From contig NZ_JACYTQ010000008.1 in assembly GCF_014841125.1 (NCBI RefSeq), positions 1 through 64,000 of the forward strand: a DNA stretch of 64,000 nt, given 5' to 3'. Below are positions 54,350 through 63,611 of the stretch, one piece after another (position 1 is the stretch's first letter; the number at the start of each line of letters is the position of its first letter). The notes under the pieces were generated by a model. It did no database searches. It was not told where the DNA came from and saw nothing but the letters and a program-made list of their open reading frames with translations. Both the position numbers and the translations under genes were made by a program. The stretch is from Echinicola arenosa (lineage in GTDB: Bacteria; Bacteroidota; Bacteroidia; Cytophagales; Cyclobacteriaceae).

Positions 54350-55378
54350 ATGAAAATTGATCTGAACAAAACCTTAATCGCAAGCTTAACAGTAGGTATA
54401 AGCTTATGCAATCTATCATGCACCAATGATGATGACATGGACATGCCTGACAATGGCGACATCGCTTCCTTGTTTGTTTCCAGCAACACCAGTGGTATGA
54501 TCTCTATCATGGACTTTACAGACCCCAGCAATGTAAGCACAAGCACAACTGCATCAGCTGGAGCGGACGCAGATGGCATCTATTATGATGCAGAAGACGA
54601 TGAAATCATTCAGCTCGTGAGGTCCAACAACTCTTTAAATGTTTATGGAGACTTTAAAGCTTCGTTAATGAATTCCGGAATTTCCATTTCGCTTGGATTG
54701 AACACCATGGGTGACTTTGTGAGCGGAAGGGAAATCGCTGTGTACAATGACATGGTAGTAGTGGCCGAATCTCCAGTTGAGGCCAATGGCAATCAAAGCA
54801 GTTTTTATGTGTACCAGACAACTTCCTCAGGCTTTAGCTTGATGAATACCTATAGAGTTGACTTTGCATTATGGGGAATCCATATTGAAGGAAACACCCT
54901 GTATGCCATTGTGGACAAGGACAGTGACCTTGCTGTATTCAATAATTTCTTTGCCAACGCAGACGGAATGATCAATCCTTCCAAAAGGGTAACCATTGAA
55001 GGGTTAGTGAGGACACATGGACTGACCTATTCTATGGAAGATGACTTGATGGTCTTGACCGACATTGGGGATGCGGGATCGGACAGTGATGGTGGTTTGA
55101 CCCTTATTACCGATTTCAGCAATAAACTAAATGCCACCTCCAATGGCGGAATGATTTCATCCAGCCAGCAGGCCCGAATCGAAGGTTCCAATACTTCCCT
55201 GGGGAACCCTGTGGATGTTGCATACAGTGAAGACAGCCAAATGATATTTGTGGCAGAAAGAGCCAATGGAGGAGGTAAAATACTGGCCTTCAATTATTTC
55301 ACTTCAAACGGAAATCCATCACCGACATTTAGCCAATCTGTGGAAGGAGCTTCCGCAGTATATTATTATGAAGACTAA
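54350..55378 (+). CDS. Hypothetical beta-propeller-like lipoprotein
   Basis: 342 residues with lipobox LCNLSC (Cys24), then an acidic stretch (TNDDDMDMPDNGD). The mature part is a series of beta-rich repeats (ISIMDFTDPSNVSTSTT; LNVYGDFKASLMNSG; LYAIVDKDSDLAVFNNFF; MVLTDIGDAGSDSDGGLTLITDF; MIFVAERANGGGKILAFNYF), the pattern of a six- or seven-bladed propeller. No catalytic motif. Function unknown; probably surface or periplasmic. Confidence 0.8.
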   Translation: MKIDLNKTLIASLTVGISLCNLSCTNDDDMDMPDNGDIASLFVSSNTSGMISIMDFTDPSNVSTSTTASAGADADGIYYDAEDDEIIQLVRSNNSLNVYGDFKASLMNSGISISLGLNTMGDFVSGREIAVYNDMVVVAESPVEANGNQSSFYVYQTTSSGFSLMNTYRVDFALWGIHIEGNTLYAIVDKDSDLAVFNNFFANADGMINPSKRVTIEGLVRTHGLTYSMEDDLMVLTDIGDAGSDSDGGLTLITDFSNKLNATSNGGMISSSQQARIEGSNTSLGNPVDVAYSEDSQMIFVAERANGGGKILAFNYFTSNGNPSPTFSQSVEGASAVYYYED

Positions 55379-55401
55379 TAATAATCGACTATTATATCAT
55401 G

Positions 55402-55431
55402 AAGCGCTTGAACTGGATCAAGCGCTTTTTC
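55402..55431 (+). terminator. Terminator of the propeller lipoprotein gene
   Basis: AAGCGCTTGA (55402-55411) pairs with TCAAGCGCTT (55418-55427), 6-nt loop, then T-rich sequence. Confidence 0.87.
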
Positions 55432-55610
55432 TTTGCTATATAAACTTGAAATTTTATTTCTATTTCTTTCAATTTCTTTCGAACAACAAAACCGGGCAAA
55501 ATCCTTTTTAAACTTAAAATAGGCTTGATTTTACGCAACAAACCTTTTTCTCTATCGTTTTAATAGGGAATTCAAACGGGAAATATTTTTACATTTCTCC
55601 ATTTCGAAAG

Positions 55611-55642
55611 CTTGCAAATTCAACAATTGAATTGTTACTTTG
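55611..55642 (+). promoter_or_regulatory. Promoter of the riboswitch-met operon
   Basis: CTTG (55611-55614), 20 nt, TTACTTTG (55635-55642), one mismatch from TAnnTTTG. Transcription would start about 20 nt before the aptamer. Confidence 0.45.
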
Positions 55643-55670
55643 TGCTATCCTTTACTTTTTAAAAGTACAA

Positions 55671-55782
55671 GGATTTATACAGAAGAGGTGAGAGACAGGC
55701 TCATTGACCCTCTGGCAACCTGGAAAATCCAAGGTGCCAATTCCTGCCAAATGTGAATATCCGCATTTGGAAATATAAATTC
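55671..55782 (+). ncRNA. SAM-I (S-box) riboswitch aptamer
   Basis: Sequence matches the S-box core: AGAGGTGAGAGACAGGCTC, then TTGACCCTCTGGCAACCT, then AAGGTGCCAATTCCTGCC. The closing P1 helix is GGATTTATA (55671-55679) with TATAAATTC (55774-55782). The last hairpin is CCAAATG (55747-55753) with CATTTGG (55764-55770). S-boxes bind S-adenosylmethionine and turn methionine genes off when it is plentiful. It precedes metY-metX-hom. About 196 nt lie between aptamer and the metY ATG; no obvious intrinsic terminator is seen there. Confidence 0.9.
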
Positions 55783-55789
55783 TTAAACA

Positions 55790-55903
55790 ATGAATTTTAT
55801 AAAAAGGATTACACCAAAGACGAAACAACAAGCAACAATTTCTTTCAATTTCTTTTTGAAGACATCAGAGATGATCTGCATGCTGATGCCCAAGACTTCT
55901 TGA
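55790..55903 (+). CDS. Candidate Met/Cys-rich leader peptide
   Basis: 37-codon ORF between the S-box and metY. Its end reads SEMICMLMPKTS: three Met and one Cys within six codons (55871-55888), close to its TGA. A small hairpin (55888-55910) overlaps this end. Low-complexity start and no database check available, so this may be chance. Confidence 0.25.
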   Translation: MNFIKRITPKTKQQATISFNFFLKTSEMICMLMPKTS

Positions 55904-55966
55904 TCTGGGCCCCACTACTATTATTTAATTTCTACTTCTTTTAATAATTCTTTGTCAATTAACTAA

Positions 55967-57286
<1,320 letters not shown>

Positions 57287-57289
57287 AAA

Positions 57290-58345
57290 ATGAACTTACA
57301 ATCACCGTATCTGATCACCGATATGAGCCAAGAAGTTTTCCATTGTGAGGAAGAATTGCAATTAGACTCAGGAGAAAGCCTTCCGGAATTCCAACTGAGC
57401 TATACGACCCAAGGACACCTTACAGCTAAAAAAGACAATGTCATTTGGGTACTGCATGCTCTTACAGGAGATGCCAATGCACACGAATGGTGGAGTGGAT
57501 TGGTTGGAGAGGACAAGTTCTTTGACCCAACCAAATATTTCATCGTCTGTGCCAACCTATTAGGTTCTTGCTATGGTTCCACGCAGCCATTGAGTGAAAA
57601 TCCCAAGACCGGAAAGCCTTATTACTATGACTTTCCAAACCTGTCCACCAGGGACATGGCCAAGGCATTTGACAAACTTCGGGAACACTTGGGTATCGAA
57701 AAGATAGATACGGTGATTGGTGGTTCATTGGGTGGCCAAGTGGCCCTTGAATGGTCTTATAGCCTACAGGAAAAAGTAAAGAAAACCATTATCGTTGCTT
57801 CCAACGCCAAGACATCCCCTTGGACCATTGGCTTTAATGAAGCGCAGAGAATGTCCATTGAATCTGACAGCACTTGGGGACAAAATTCCCCCGATGCGGG
57901 CAAAAAAGGATTGGAAGCCGCCAGGGCCATTGGTATGCTAAGTTACAGGCACCAGGACATCTTTGAAACCAGCCAAAAAGAAACCGAAGAAAAGACTGAC
58001 CATTTCAAAGTCAGCTCTTACCTAAGGTACCAAGGCCAAAAGCTGGCCAACAGGTTCAATGCGCTGTCTTATTGGGTATTGACCAAAGCAATGGACAGCC
58101 ATGACTTGGGCAGAGGCAGAGGCGGTACAGCCAAAGCACTGTCTGAAATCAAGTCAAAAGTACTTTCCATTGGCATCAACACCGACTTGCTATTTACCAA
58201 AGAAGAATCACAGTTCATCAGCAAGAATGTCCCTAATGGCACTTATAGAGAGATCAGCTCTATCTATGGCCATGATGCATTTTTGGTAGAAAATGAACAA
58301 TTAAACTATATTTTAAAATCTTTTTATCTGGAAAATAATGGCTAA
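57290..58345 (+). CDS. metX: Homoserine O-acetyltransferase
   Basis: 351-residue alpha/beta-hydrolase-fold MetX, transferring acetyl from acetyl-CoA to homoserine. The nucleophile Ser is in VIGGSLGGQVALEWS (about residues 141-155), with an NVIWVLHALTGDANAHEWW oxyanion region. Catalytic Asp is in GINTDLLFT and His in YGHDAFLVE near the C-terminus. The N-terminal Gly/Trp pattern fits acetyl rather than succinyl transferases. It provides substrate for MetY encoded upstream and overlaps hom by 8 bp. Confidence 0.95.
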   Translation: MNLQSPYLITDMSQEVFHCEEELQLDSGESLPEFQLSYTTQGHLTAKKDNVIWVLHALTGDANAHEWWSGLVGEDKFFDPTKYFIVCANLLGSCYGSTQPLSENPKTGKPYYYDFPNLSTRDMAKAFDKLREHLGIEKIDTVIGGSLGGQVALEWSYSLQEKVKKTIIVASNAKTSPWTIGFNEAQRMSIESDSTWGQNSPDAGKKGLEAARAIGMLSYRHQDIFETSQKETEEKTDHFKVSSYLRYQGQKLANRFNALSYWVLTKAMDSHDLGRGRGGTAKALSEIKSKVLSIGINTDLLFTKEESQFISKNVPNGTYREISSIYGHDAFLVENEQLNYILKSFYLENNG

Positions 58346-59570
58346 ACAGATTGGCTTATTCGGTTTTGGTGTGGTGGGACAAGGATATTATAGTATTGCA
58401 AAAAAACACCAGCAAAACCTACTTCCCAAGACCATAGTAGTACAAAACAAAAAGAAGGAAAGAAACCCTGAGCTTTCCTTTTCTTTTGACCCAAATGATA
58501 TTTTAGATTCAAATTATGATATTGGTCTGGAATTAATTTCTGATCCGGAAGAGGCCTATCATATTGTAAGTACATTGCTCAAATCAGGTAAAAAAGTGGT
58601 TTCTGCCAATAAAAAGATGCTGGCCGCTCACCTGCCGGAATTTCTGCAATTGGAGAAAGAATTTGGTGGGAGTTTGCTTTATGAAGCTGCTGCAGCTGCA
58701 GGAATCCCTATCATCACCACCTTGGACACCCATTTTGCCGGAGACCAAATTGAAAAACTGGAAGGAATCTTAAACGGCTCTTCCAACTACATTCTCAGCC
58801 AGCTTTTTGAAGAAGGCCTGACTTTTGAAGAAGCCCTCAAGTTGGCCCAGGACAACGGTTTTGCCGAAGCAGACCCTACTCTGGACATTAATGGCAGCGA
58901 TGTCAGCAGCAAACTGGCCATTCTAATACTCCATGCCTTTGGTAAATTTGTCCCTGAAAAAGACATCCCAACTTTGGGCGTACAGCATATTAGAAAAGAA
59001 GATGTCATCCTGGCCCAAAAGCTAGGGCTTAAAATCAAGTTGATCGCCAAAGCCCAAATTACAGCCGACGGGATAACAGCTTTTATCCTACCCTCATTGG
59101 TCAACCCAAAAAATGCATTGTATTGGGTTGAAAATGAATACAACAGCGTCAAGATAATTTCCCGAAATCTTGGAGAACAGTTTTACAAAGGAAAAGGAGC
59201 AGGCAGCTTACCTACCGGAGCATCAGTCTATGCTGACCTGACCAAGTCTGAAAGAGGTTATTCCTACTCTTATGACAAACTAAATGGTGAACTTCCAAAA
59301 ACATTCCAGCCAAAAAGCGGGAATTTGGAAGTGATCGTCCGTGCCCATTCAGAAAACGCCATCAAATCACTTGTTCCAGAAGCTGAAATAGTTTTCAACC
59401 AGGAAGCTTATTGGAGTGTGGCGACCATTTCAGCCCAATTACTGCAAGAAAAACAGACTTTGATTCAGGAAGAAGAAATATCGATTGTTGCCCTAAATGA
59501 AACGGCGACCAAAAAAGATGTCCTACAGGCATTGAAAGAAGAGGTGAAGGTGACCATTAGCTTGAACTAG
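58338..59570 (+). CDS. hom: Homoserine dehydrogenase
   Basis: 410 residues. NAD(P)-binding motif IGLFGFGVVGQGYY at the N-terminus, KKVVSANKKML, substrate region ILNGSSNYILSQLFEEGLTFEEALKLAQDNGFAEADPTLDINGSDVSSKLAIL with the catalytic Lys and Asp, and SLPTGASVYADL. The C-terminal 70 residues (NLEVIVRAHSENAIKSLVPEAEIVF) may be a reduced ACT-like domain. It converts aspartate semialdehyde to homoserine. Placing hom under the S-box ties homoserine supply to methionine demand. Confidence 0.94.
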   Translation: MAKQIGLFGFGVVGQGYYSIAKKHQQNLLPKTIVVQNKKKERNPELSFSFDPNDILDSNYDIGLELISDPEEAYHIVSTLLKSGKKVVSANKKMLAAHLPEFLQLEKEFGGSLLYEAAAAAGIPIITTLDTHFAGDQIEKLEGILNGSSNYILSQLFEEGLTFEEALKLAQDNGFAEADPTLDINGSDVSSKLAILILHAFGKFVPEKDIPTLGVQHIRKEDVILAQKLGLKIKLIAKAQITADGITAFILPSLVNPKNALYWVENEYNSVKIISRNLGEQFYKGKGAGSLPTGASVYADLTKSERGYSYSYDKLNGELPKTFQPKSGNLEVIVRAHSENAIKSLVPEAEIVFNQEAYWSVATISAQLLQEKQTLIQEEEISIVALNETATKKDVLQALKEEVKVTISLN

Positions 59571-59613
59571 GCATTTTAACTGTAAAAATCCATGCTTTTG
59601 GTTAAATTAAAGC

Positions 59614-60003
59614 ATGGAATATTCACAAATCAAAGAAACTTGCCTTTATATCCATGATCTGGACAAGGCAGCATCATTTTACCACAACATCCTAGGTATG
59701 CCGGTGATTTCCACAGAGGAAGGCCGGCATATTTTTTTTAGATGTGGCAGCTCTGTCTTGCTTTGCTTTATCCCCGAAAAGACAAAAAATGAAAAAGTTT
59801 TGCCTCCCCATTTTGCCAAAGGAAAACAGCATATTGCTTTTGAGGTAGCTTCAGAAGTCTATCATTCCACTAAGGAAAGCCTGCTTCAAAAAGGAATTAC
59901 CATCACACATGAACAAAGCTGGAAGGATGGTTTGGAAAGTTTTTACTTTGAGGATCCCTTTGGCCATGTACTTGAAATAGTACCAAAAGGAATATGGGAG
60001 TAG
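59614..60003 (+). CDS. VOC-family (glyoxalase/bleomycin resistance) protein
   Basis: 129 residues with two beta-alpha-beta-beta-beta modules. LYIHDLDKAASFYHNILGMPVISTEEGRHIFFRCGSSVLLCF is the first and HIAFEVASEVYHSTKESLLQKGITI...WKDGLESFYFEDPFGHVLEIVPKG the second. Metal-ligand candidates are His and Glu in the first module and HVLEIV (Glu) in the second. Substrate unknown. Its last codons lie inside a perfect 15-bp hairpin. Confidence 0.88.
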   Translation: MEYSQIKETCLYIHDLDKAASFYHNILGMPVISTEEGRHIFFRCGSSVLLCFIPEKTKNEKVLPPHFAKGKQHIAFEVASEVYHSTKESLLQKGITITHEQSWKDGLESFYFEDPFGHVLEIVPKGIWE

Positions 60004-60023
60004 TCAGAACTACTCCCATATTC
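59990..60023. terminator. Perfect hairpin at the end of the VOC gene
   Basis: GAATATGGGAGTAGT (59990-60004) pairs exactly with 60009-60023 around a 4-nt loop (CAGA). It contains the last four codons and stop of the VOC gene and ends 8 bp before the convergent AGCS gene's stop. There is no T-tract, so it may be a bidirectional terminator or 3'-end stabiliser. Confidence 0.55.
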
Positions 60024-60031
60024 TTCAATGA

Positions 60032-61474
60032 TCAATCCCAGAAATCGGCATTTTTAATACCTGCTTCTTTGGCTTTGAACACAGGGTCTTTGCCCTCTTT
60101 TTGCTGTCTTTGGTAATCCTTCAAGGCCAGTAAAGCCGGTCTACCCAACAGTAAAATAGCGACAACATTCAACCAGGCCATGACGCCCACACCAATATCC
60201 CCCATCATCCAGGCTACTTCCGCTGTCCTGATGGCGCCATAGAAGGTGGCCACTAAAATCAATACCCTTAATGCCCAAATGGCCCAAGGAAAATGCTTGG
60301 TGCGGTTCAGATAACTAAGATTCGTTTCGGCAATATAATAGTAGGCCATGATGGTCGTAAAGGCAAAGAACAGCAAAGAAATTGCAATAAACCCTCTTCC
60401 CAAATCCGGGAAATGTGTTGCTACAGCATACTGGGTATATTCCGGGCCTATCTCCACACCGGGTAAATTCTCAATTAAGAACCCACCATCAGGATTGATG
60501 ACATTATATTGTCCAGTGAAAAGGATCATCAGGGCTGTCGCTGTACAAACAAAAAGCGTATCCACATAAACAGAAAAGGCCTGAACCAAACCCTGTTTGA
60601 CCGGATGGCTCACTTCTGCAGCCGCTGCAGCATGAGGTGCCGTGCCCTGCCCTGCTTCATTGGAATAGATTCCTCTCTTGACTCCCCACGCGATGGCCAT
60701 ACCAAAAACACCACTGAACGCCGCTTCCATATTAAAAGCTGATTTCACGATCAATGTAAGGATGGTCGGGACTTCTGTGATGTTCATTGAGATGATGACC
60801 ACAGCCATCAAAATATAGGCTGCTGCCATAAAAGGAATCACCACTTCCGCTACCTTACTGATTCTTTTGACACCACCAATGATAATCAAGCCCAAAACCA
60901 AGGTAATGCCAATACCAGTATAAGTTACCGGCACATCAAAAGCATTCTGCATGCTCAGGGCAATGCTGTTACTCTGTACCCCGGGCATGAACAAGGCTGT
61001 ACTAAGGATCGTGGCGAAAGCAAACAGCAAGGCATACCATTTTACCCCTAGGCCTTTTTCGATATAGTAAGCTGGACCACCCCTGTACTGACCATCATTG
61101 ACTTCTTTATAGATTTGTCCCAAAGTGGACTCCACAAATGCGGAGGCAGCCCCCAGAAAAGCAATCACCCACATCCAGAAAATAGCTCCGGGGCCTCCCA
61201 TGGCGATGGCGGTCGCTACCCCAGCGATATTTCCGGTCCCTACCCTTCCTGATATGGCAATGGCGAATGCCTGAAATGACGAAACCCCTTTTTCGGATGA
61301 TTCCCCTTTAAATAATAACCTAACCATTTCTTTCAAGTAGCTCACCTGAAGAAAACCGGTCCTGATGGAAAAATAAATACCTGTGGCCAGACAAAGGACA
61401 ATCAATGCATTGCTCCAAACTAATCCATTGATGGCCTCAATTACTTCTTTCATATCAATTATTTTAAGCTCCAA
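60032..61474 (-). CDS. Alanine/glycine:cation symporter (AGCS family)
   Basis: 480 residues with about eleven TM helices. AGCS motifs: FQAFAIAISGRVGTGNIAGVATAIAMGGPGAIFWMWVIAFLGAASAFVESTLGQIYKE (sodium and substrate site), GGPAYYIEKGLG, and WGVKRGIYSNEAGQGTAPHAAAAA. It imports alanine or glycine with Na+ or H+. An alternative start at the Met of MKEVIEAING (61453) is possible. No regulation is evident. Confidence 0.93.
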   Translation of the reverse strand: MELKIIDMKEVIEAINGLVWSNALIVLCLATGIYFSIRTGFLQVSYLKEMVRLLFKGESSEKGVSSFQAFAIAISGRVGTGNIAGVATAIAMGGPGAIFWMWVIAFLGAASAFVESTLGQIYKEVNDGQYRGGPAYYIEKGLGVKWYALLFAFATILSTALFMPGVQSNSIALSMQNAFDVPVTYTGIGITLVLGLIIIGGVKRISKVAEVVIPFMAAAYILMAVVIISMNITEVPTILTLIVKSAFNMEAAFSGVFGMAIAWGVKRGIYSNEAGQGTAPHAAAAAEVSHPVKQGLVQAFSVYVDTLFVCTATALMILFTGQYNVINPDGGFLIENLPGVEIGPEYTQYAVATHFPDLGRGFIAISLLFFAFTTIMAYYYIAETNLSYLNRTKHFPWAIWALRVLILVATFYGAIRTAEVAWMMGDIGVGVMAWLNVVAILLLGRPALLALKDYQRQQKEGKDPVFKAKEAGIKNADFWD

Positions 61475-61664
61475 TTATACTTTTACATTTGGGTTTATCA
61501 GTGGAGAGATCCCAAAGAAAAGAAAAATTTCTTAAAATAATCGAAATATTCTATTAACACACCCGATTTTTAGGACAACTGGCAGGTTGCTTTCCGATGT
61601 ACTGAAAAAGTAAGTTATACGTTATATCCACCATAATAAATGGTTTCATTTTAATCCAATTAAG

Positions 61665-61696
61665 ATTGGTTTAATACGGATACCTGATTAATTTTG
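61665..61696 (+). promoter_or_regulatory. Promoter of the ftsX operon
   Basis: TAATTTTG (61689-61696) matches TAnnTTTG exactly. ATTG (61665-61668), 20 nt upstream, is a partial -33. Expected transcript start is about 11 nt before the ftsX ATG. Confidence 0.55.
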
Positions 61697-61713
61697 AGAG
61701 AATTCAAATCAGC

Positions 61714-62604
61714 ATGAGCAAATCTTTAAGGAAAAAGAAAAGACTGGGAAGTTTTAAATTTATGAGTGTGCTTTTTAGCACCACCCTCTCCCTTTTTATT
61801 GTGGGGCTTTTTGGGGTCATTGTTATTCAGGCCAAAACCTTGACTTCCATTATCCGCGAGAACATTGAAGTACAGGTATTCCTGAACAAAAATATTACCG
61901 AAGCTGACCGTGCCAAAATTGGCAAGATGCTGGAAAACCAAGACTATGTCCTTCAAAAGGAAGATGGTGCCCAATTGTCTTACATTTCTGCTGATGAGGC
62001 AGCAAAATCTTTTTTGGAAGATACGGGAGAAGATTTTAGCAAATTCTTGGATGACAATCCCCTTCGGGACAGTTATGTCATTTCCATTCATGAGGCTTTT
62101 CAAACCTCTGAAAAGATGGAAAACATCGTCGCCGAAATCCAAAAATTGGACGGGGTCTTTGAGGTAACTTATATGAATGACTTGGTGGAATCGATCAACA
62201 AAAACCTGCTAAAAGTCAGCATTGTCCTCGGTGCTTTCATTCTGATTTTGGTGATCACTGTCATCATCTTGATCAACAATACCATCAGACTGGCCCTTTT
62301 CAGCCAGCGCTTCCTGATCAGAAGCATGCAACTGGTAGGTGCCACCCGTGGATTCATCAGAAAACCCTTCCTCAACAGGTCTTTTTTCTTTGGGAGCCTT
62401 GCAGGAATTCTTTCTTCTGCCCTACTTTACGGTCTGATAGAATATACCAAGGCCAATATCGATGGCTTTGCCCTATTACAAAACAACAAATTGATTTTAA
62501 TGCTCTTTGGTGGGCTTATCGTTCTTGGAGCGATACTATCCTTTTTCAGCACACTGAGAGCCGTTAACAAATATTTAAACATGTCTTTGGACGAACTTTA
62601 TTAA
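61714..62604 (+). CDS. ftsX: Cell-division ABC transporter permease FtsX
   Basis: 296-residue FtsX/MacB-like permease: TM1 (FMSVLFSTTLSLFIVGLFGVIVI, residues about 15-38), periplasmic PLD domain (NIEVQVFLNKNITEADRAKIGKMLENQDYV...FDVSY-type sequence), then three TM helices (LLKVSIVLGAFILILVITVIILI; SFFFGSLAGILSSALLYGLI; LILMLFGGLIVLGAILSF). FtsEX drives peptidoglycan hydrolase activity at division. ftsE is not adjacent. It heads an operon with DUF3098, uppP and truB (1 bp gaps or less). Confidence 0.9.
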   Translation: MSKSLRKKKRLGSFKFMSVLFSTTLSLFIVGLFGVIVIQAKTLTSIIRENIEVQVFLNKNITEADRAKIGKMLENQDYVLQKEDGAQLSYISADEAAKSFLEDTGEDFSKFLDDNPLRDSYVISIHEAFQTSEKMENIVAEIQKLDGVFEVTYMNDLVESINKNLLKVSIVLGAFILILVITVIILINNTIRLALFSQRFLIRSMQLVGATRGFIRKPFLNRSFFFGSLAGILSSALLYGLIEYTKANIDGFALLQNNKLILMLFGGLIVLGAILSFFSTLRAVNKYLNMSLDELY

Positions 62605-62605
62605 G

Positions 62606-62812
62606 ATGGATAAGAACAACCTTCCTTTTTCAAAGAAAAATTATACCCTGATGTTGATCGGAATCGCCATTATTGTAGTGGGATTCGTGATCATCGGAAT
62701 GGACAGTGAACCACACGGATTTGGTTTTATGGGTCTTACTTTGGGACCTATTATCACTTTGGCCGGTTTCATTTTTGAATTTTACGCCATTTTTTACAAA
62801 TCAGAAAAATAA
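62606..62812 (+). CDS. DUF3098 membrane protein
   Basis: 68 residues with two TM helices (YTLMLIGIAIIVVGFVIIGM; LTLGPIITLAGFIFEFYAIFY) joined by a short loop (DSEPHGFGFMG). This is the DUF3098 pattern, commonly between ftsX and uppP in Bacteroidota. Function unknown; position suggests envelope work. Stop meets the uppP ATG directly. Confidence 0.87.
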   Translation: MDKNNLPFSKKNYTLMLIGIAIIVVGFVIIGMDSEPHGFGFMGLTLGPIITLAGFIFEFYAIFYKSEK

Positions 62813-63610
62813 ATGACAATCATAGAAGCGATCATTTTGGGCATCATTCAGGGCTTGACTGAATTTTTGCCTGTGTCCAGTAGTGGCCATATCGAATTGG
62901 GTTCCTTCCTTTTGGGGGTTCAGGCTGCTGACAATTTACTCTTTACCGTGGTGGTTCATGCCGCCACTGCTCTAAGTACCATTATTGTTTTCCGAAAGGA
63001 CATTGCTAGCATATTTAAGGACCTGTTTAAGTTCCAGTGGAATGATGGTACACAGTTCACGGCCAAAATTTTATTATCGATGATTCCTATAGGCATTGTC
63101 GGTGTGCTATTTGAAGAACAGATAGAGGCCCTTTTTGGAGGAAAAATCGTGTTAGTAGGTGCCATGTTATTGTTTACCGCTGTCTTGCTGGCTTTTTCAC
63201 ACTTTGCTACCAAAAGACAGGGGCATGTTACTTTCCCCAAGGCCATCGTGATTGGCATAGCCCAAACCATTGCCATCATGCCCGGAATCAGTCGATCCGG
63301 TTCCACCATTGCCACTGCTTTATTGATCGGCGTAGAAAAAGAAAGGGCTACTCGGTTTTCCTTTTTGATGGTCCTTTTGCCCATCTTAGGTGCCTCTGCC
63401 ATCAAACTATTGAAATTCTTTAAAGACCCTAGCATTGCTGAAGGAATCACTGCAGTTCCATTGACAGCTGGCTTCTTGGCCGCTTTCTTGGCTGGGCTTG
63501 CTGCCTGTATTTGGATGATTAATATTGTAAAACGAGGAAAGCTTATTTACTTTGCCATTTATTGCGCCATAGTGGGTACTATTGCCGTAATTGGCGGATT
63601 AAGCATGTAG
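62813..63610 (+). CDS. uppP: Undecaprenyl-diphosphate phosphatase
   Basis: 265-residue polytopic BacA/UppP enzyme that dephosphorylates undecaprenyl pyrophosphate so the lipid carrier can be reused for peptidoglycan and other polymers. Motifs: [16 protein letters not shown] (residues about 15-30) and [32 protein letters not shown] (about 161-190). About eight TM helices. Confers bacitracin resistance when overproduced in other species. Confidence 0.95.
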   Translation: [265 protein letters not shown]

Positions 63611-63611
63611 A

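Noticed and set aside
55753-55944. 63-codon GTG-start ORF after the riboswitch
   Set aside because: Starts inside the S-box hairpin and has no recognisable domain; the shorter ATG ORF in another frame is the only one with a notable Met/Cys run.
62956-63450. 164-codon minus-strand ORF
   Set aside because: Shadow of uppP; the plus strand carries all the UppP motifs.
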